Shown here: positions 8,197-11,205 of the stretch, in pieces
Position numbering within the stretch: the stretch's first letter is position 1
How the letters are laid out: each line of letters opens with the position of its first letter
Origin: Methanospirillum hungatei
GTDB taxonomy: Archaea > Halobacteriota > Methanomicrobia > Methanomicrobiales > Methanospirillaceae
Reading direction: 5' to 3'
DNA: 11,205 nucleotides
NCBI RefSeq assembly: GCF_020216685.1
Contig: NZ_JAIWNS010000024.1
Location: 1 to 11,205 of the forward strand
Position numbers and translations under genes: made by a program
Notes under the pieces: generated by a model
Told to the model about the DNA's origin: nothing
The model's database searches: none
The model's input: only the letters and a program-made list of their open reading frames with translations

Positions 8197-10371
8197 TTAA
8201 GGATTTATCAGGGCGGTGAGAGCAATCACAGGAACTTTGCACTCTGGATACGAGGATTTCAGAACCTGAACAAACTCATCACCGCTCATTCCCGGCATCC
8301 TGATGTCTGTGATTATCAGATCAGGATTTTTAATTTTGAACTGCTTGATAGCTTCAGATGCTGATGCTGCTATTCGGGGATGAAGTCCCAGCTGGCTTAG
8401 TATGGATGACAAAACAGCAAGATTGTCTTGTACATCATCAATAACAAGAACATCTGCAGGATCAAAGACCGGAAGAACAGAGGCATTACAGGAGTCTGCT
8501 TCAGATTTCTGATTTGGGGCTATTTGTACCGGTATATCAACGGTGAAGAGCGAACCTTTTCCAGGTTCACTTTTAAGTGAGATCGTTCCACCCATAAGAT
8601 GAACGAGTTTTCTGCTGATTGATAGCCCTAACCCGGACCCTCCATACTCTTTCACAAGGGATGACTCCTGCTGCTCAAATGCATGAAAGATCTTCTCCTG
8701 TTCCTGCATGGGAATTCCGATACCGGTGTCTTCTATAAGAAACTGAATCCGATGAATGTCACTATTAATTGGAATATACTTTAATGTCAAATTAATCCCT
8801 CCTGTTTTTGTGAATTTTATTGCATTTCCAACAAGATTTAATAGAACCTGACGAACCCTGTTCTCATCAACAAGTACAAGAGGAATATCCCGAGGTACTG
8901 AGTGGACAAAAGTGAGTCCTTTTGTTCGGGCACGTTCACCAAGGATAAGATCAATCTCTTCTACCAAATGGGCAAGGTCAGTCGATTCCGGAGATAATTT
9001 TAGTTTGTGAGCATCAATCTTTGAAAGATCAAGGACATCATTGATGAGGGAGAGGAGGCTGTTTCCAGCTGAATGAATGGACCGGACATACCTGGCTATC
9101 CGGAGCTCAAGTTCTTCATGCTCCATAAGTGAACTAAACCCGATAATTGCATTCAGCGGAGTTCGTATCTCATGGCTCATATTCGCTAGAAAAATGCTCT
9201 TCGCTCGGTTGGCTGATTCAGCTTCTTTTTTTGCCTGATCAAGATCACTTGTCATGGTGAGTATATGACTGACCAGGCCTGAGAGATCACGGGAAAATTC
9301 AGATATATCATCATCACCAGGAATGAGAAGAATATCGGGATTTACATCAGACCAGGTGTTCAGTGTGGTAATCTTTTTCATTACTTGTTTTAGTTGTCGC
9401 ATCCGTCCGAGGATATCCCGATCCAATATGAGGAGATTAACGAAGATAAATAAGAGAAAAACCACAATAAAACCGGTTACCATAAAAATCTTCATATCAT
9501 TTTGGAAGTATCTGACCGGCCAAGATCCGGATAAGGTAAATACTCCACCTCCAAGAGCAGGGTACAGAGTATACACAGTATCTGAAGATTCATCGGATGT
9601 AAAAACCGGGTATCCTTCTTCAATCGTTCCGATAAACACAGATTTGTTCATCAGACCGGAAGGATCCAGAACCGGAGATAAGCTGACTTCAGTTGAGAGG
9701 ATGGATGAATAATATTTCATATCCTCTTCGGTGAGAGTTCTTCCGCCGATAACAGTTCCAATAATATATCCGTCATGATCAAGAACAGGAATACCAGCAT
9801 ACATCAGAAGAGATTGTCCTGTAAGAATGAAGCCTTGATAATGGTATCCGATTGGATACTGAACCGGGTTTTTTGCAGCGGTGATTTTTTCCTGAAACAG
9901 GTTTTGGATATATTTCTTATCAGATTCCTCCAGATTTTTTATTCCTGGAGTTAGTTTGCGATAGGAAAGGTTTCCATCACGGTTATAAATGAAAATATAT
10001 TCCAAATTACTCATATTCAGAGTATCCTCCGACAAGGATGGGATGAAACCGAACGCAGAATTCGGTAAATCACTTTTTGGCCCTGCAATTCCGGAAGGGT
10101 ATGAATGAGGTGGTGTGATTGCTCGATTATCCCTCATAAGTAAAAAAGAAATAACCTCATTTCTCAAAGCCTGTTCCTGGACAGTTATGGTAACTTCATC
10201 AAGATCATGTTCAAGAAGATTGTATCCAACCTGCATGGATTTTATTAAGTTTGATTTTTGAACCTCTCCATGCTCAGCATCAATTACCAGGGAGGAAACA
10301 AACCAGAACAAGGTCAGAGTAATTATTGAGGTACAGATCAGCTTGAATAGAAGTTTTGTCCGGATATTCAT
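8197..10371 (-). CDS. Membrane hybrid histidine kinase with CHASE4-like sensor, receiver cut short by TAA
   Basis: This is a sensor kinase expected to autophosphorylate on His400 in response to an external signal. Order: membrane helix about 7-30; extracellular sensor about 31-292, CHASE4-like by [11 protein letters not shown] near 51 and [13 protein letters not shown] near 201, only a moderate match; second helix about 294-316; a HAMP-like linker; DHp with [16 protein letters not shown] (His400); ATPase with NLVGNAIKF (N516), DTGIGIP (548-554) and GGSGLGLSI (577-585); receiver from about 639 with DD645-646, phospho-acceptor Asp689 in TDIRMPG, and Thr719. The frame stops at TAA after ALTALINP, before the receiver Lys and last helices, which follow in frame at 7807-8196. 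As written the receiver should be non-functional. The gene begins 3 nt after the receiver gene upstream. Family certain; the product's activity is doubtful. Confidence 0.9.
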   Translation of the reverse strand: MNIRTKLLFKLICTSIITLTLFWFVSSLVIDAEHGEVQKSNLIKSMQVGYNLLEHDLDEVTITVQEQALRNEVISFLLMRDNRAITPPHSYPSGIAGPKSDLPNSAFGFIPSLSEDTLNMSNLEYIFIYNRDGNLSYRKLTPGIKNLEESDKKYIQNLFQEKITAAKNPVQYPIGYHYQGFILTGQSLLMYAGIPVLDHDGYIIGTVIGGRTLTEEDMKYYSSILSTEVSLSPVLDPSGLMNKSVFIGTIEEGYPVFTSDESSDTVYTLYPALGGGVFTLSGSWPVRYFQNDMKIFMVTGFIVVFLLFIFVNLLILDRDILGRMRQLKQVMKKITTLNTWSDVNPDILLIPGDDDISEFSRDLSGLVSHILTMTSDLDQAKKEAESANRAKSIFLANMSHEIRTPLNAIIGFSSLMEHEELELRIARYVRSIHSAGNSLLSLINDVLDLSKIDAHKLKLSPESTDLAHLVEEIDLILGERARTKGLTFVHSVPRDIPLVLVDENRVRQVLLNLVGNAIKFTKTGGINLTLKYIPINSDIHRIQFLIEDTGIGIPMQEQEKIFHAFEQQESSLVKEYGGSGLGLSISRKLVHLMGGTISLKSEPGKGSLFTVDIPVQIAPNQKSEADSCNASVLPVFDPADVLVIDDVQDNLAVLSSILSQLGLHPRIAASASEAIKQFKIKNPDLIITDIRMPGMSGDEFVQVLKSSYPECKVPVIALTALINP

Positions 10372-10374
10372 GGT

Positions 10375-11121
10375 TTATTCACAGATATGGTAATGTTTTT
10401 TCAGATATGACAGAACTTTATCAGAGGCTAAAAATCCTTTATCAAGGTCATCCACTGCTGCATCTATCCGTTCAAGCTGGCTAATTATCTGATCAGATTC
10501 CGGATGATCATTCATCTCCAGCATTGACATGGCGACAGCAAGCGGATTTCTGATCATATCATTCATTCCGGCAAATATCGCGAGGTTTTTTTCAATCTGT
10601 CGTTCAAGGGCAGCATTTAAGTGAATGAGTTGTTCCTGTACTTCGATAAGAGCCTTGTTCTTTTCAGTGAGAATTTCCTTTTGTCGGATTATCTCTTTCT
10701 GATATATGCCCCGTTCGATATGCAACCGAAGTCGGGCACACAGTATTCGTTCTCTGAAAGGCTTTGTGATATAATCAACTCCGCCATGGACGAGCCCCTC
10801 TTCTATCATCGCATCTTCACCGACTGCTGAAAGAAAAATTACAGGAATTCCTGTTAATGCCGTAGTCCTTTGAATCGTTTCACACACTTCCAGCCCACTC
10901 ATACCCGGCATCATGATATCCAGTAGTATGGCATCCGGAACGACAGTTTGAAGGATTTCTAGAGCGCTTTTCCCATCAGATGCCAGAAGTACCTGATATC
11001 CTGCCTGATGAACAATTTTAGCAGCTATCTGAAGATTATTTTCATTATCATCAACAATAAGAACAATATGTTCTCTTAATTGGCCTTGTTCTGATTGTTC
11101 ATTTTTCATAATAATGACCAT
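10375..11121 (-). CDS. Receiver protein with a histidine-less DHp-like C-terminal domain
   Basis: This is a response-regulator-type protein without a DNA-binding or enzyme domain. Receiver at about 18-135: D24, D25, phospho-acceptor D68 in LLDIMMPG, S98, K120 in TKPF. A likely coiled coil follows at about 138-180. Residues 180-215 resemble a DHp helix but read GMNDMIRNPLAVAM where kinases have MSHEIRTPL, so D188 replaces the phosphorylated His. The end, DKGFLASDKVLSYLKKHY, resembles tails I recall from methanogen signal proteins (recollection, not a search). No ATPase domain follows. It is the first gene of the three-gene operon, 3 nt before the hybrid kinase, so the kinase is a likely phosphodonor. 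It may act by dimerising or by docking to a kinase. Start: two candidate ATGs, 11121 and 11109, neither with a Shine-Dalgarno site; a short-leader transcript is possible. Confidence 0.88.
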   Translation of the reverse strand: MVIIMKNEQSEQGQLREHIVLIVDDNENNLQIAAKIVHQAGYQVLLASDGKSALEILQTVVPDAILLDIMMPGMSGLEVCETIQRTTALTGIPVIFLSAVGEDAMIEEGLVHGGVDYITKPFRERILCARLRLHIERGIYQKEIIRQKEILTEKNKALIEVQEQLIHLNAALERQIEKNLAIFAGMNDMIRNPLAVAMSMLEMNDHPESDQIISQLERIDAAVDDLDKGFLASDKVLSYLKKHYHICE

Positions 11122-11153
11122 TTCATAATTAAAAAATAAAGAAATTACAGAAA

Positions 11154-11184
11154 AATCAGGTATTATCCAATTATTTCCGGATTA
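11154..11184 (-). promoter_or_regulatory. Upstream element shared with the chemoreceptor gene (copy 2)
   Basis: On the minus strand it reads TAATCCGG, a 6-nt spacer, TTGGATAATA, one base, CTGATT, and ends 32 nt before the first ATG of the receiver gene. The matching copy lies at 6508-6540 before the chemoreceptor. Just upstream is the palindrome TTCCATGGAA (11186-11195). The TATA element expected beyond it is weak here (TTTTGTATTT at the window end). Promoter or operator function is inferred only from the shared sequence and position. Confidence 0.45.
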
Positions 11185-11205
11185 CTTCCATGGAAATACA
11201 AAATC

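Noticed and set aside
8197..8199. Recoding of the stop codon as a non-standard amino acid
   Set aside because: Pyrrolysine in methanogens uses TAG and selenocysteine uses TGA; this codon is TAA. No recoding structure was visible, so a nonsense mutation is the simpler reading.
1..11205. Mobile element, CRISPR array or RNA gene
   Set aside because: No transposase-like frame, no terminal inverted repeats with target duplications, no regularly spaced repeats, and no tRNA- or rRNA-like sequence was seen in the intergenic stretches.

Overview
The window looks like chromosomal DNA of a methanogenic archaeon of the Methanomicrobiales, most like Methanospirillum. I infer this from the family content, not from a database search: sensor kinases with a TRHDIL-type H-box preceded by NKLxLLS, a receiver protein ending in an IRNPL-containing helical domain, a CHASE4-like hybrid kinase, poly-HAMP chemoreceptors, GGTGA/GGAG ribosome sites and TATA-like promoters. 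Every recognisable gene is on the minus strand, so transcription runs from high to low coordinates.

Right part (about 6640-11205): a three-gene signalling unit. In order of transcription it holds a receiver protein with a histidine-less DHp-like domain (10375-11121), a membrane hybrid histidine kinase with a CHASE4-like sensor (8197-10371, with its reading frame continuing to 7807 beyond an in-frame TAA), and a receiver-histidine kinase fusion (6689-7810). The genes are 3 bp apart or overlap by 4 bp. A hairpin plus T-tract follows the last gene. The layout suggests a multistep phosphorelay around one membrane sensor.

Middle (about 3146-6560): a dCache-type chemoreceptor with a chain of HAMP units (3906-6443), with its own TATA element, followed by a GNAT acetyltransferase gene split by a one-base frameshift (3146-3861).

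Left part (1-3041): a decayed, truncated sensor-kinase gene (2577-3041), then a branched-chain-amino-acid-type ABC importer operon: a binding lipoprotein (livK-like), a first permease (livH-like), and the start of a second permease (livM-like) that runs off the window. A perfect tandem 10-bp repeat sits between the livK TATA-like site and its ribosome site.

The most notable observations are these. Three signalling or accessory genes are broken in different ways (a nonsense codon; a one-base frameshift; multiple lesions plus truncation). A two-part upstream element of about 32 bp is shared almost exactly by the chemoreceptor and the receiver-protein operon. One receiver protein has Asp where the phospho-accepting His of a DHp domain would be. 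No mobile element, CRISPR array or RNA gene was seen. I found no wholly new system, but the phosphorelay unit with its shared promoter element deserves a second look.
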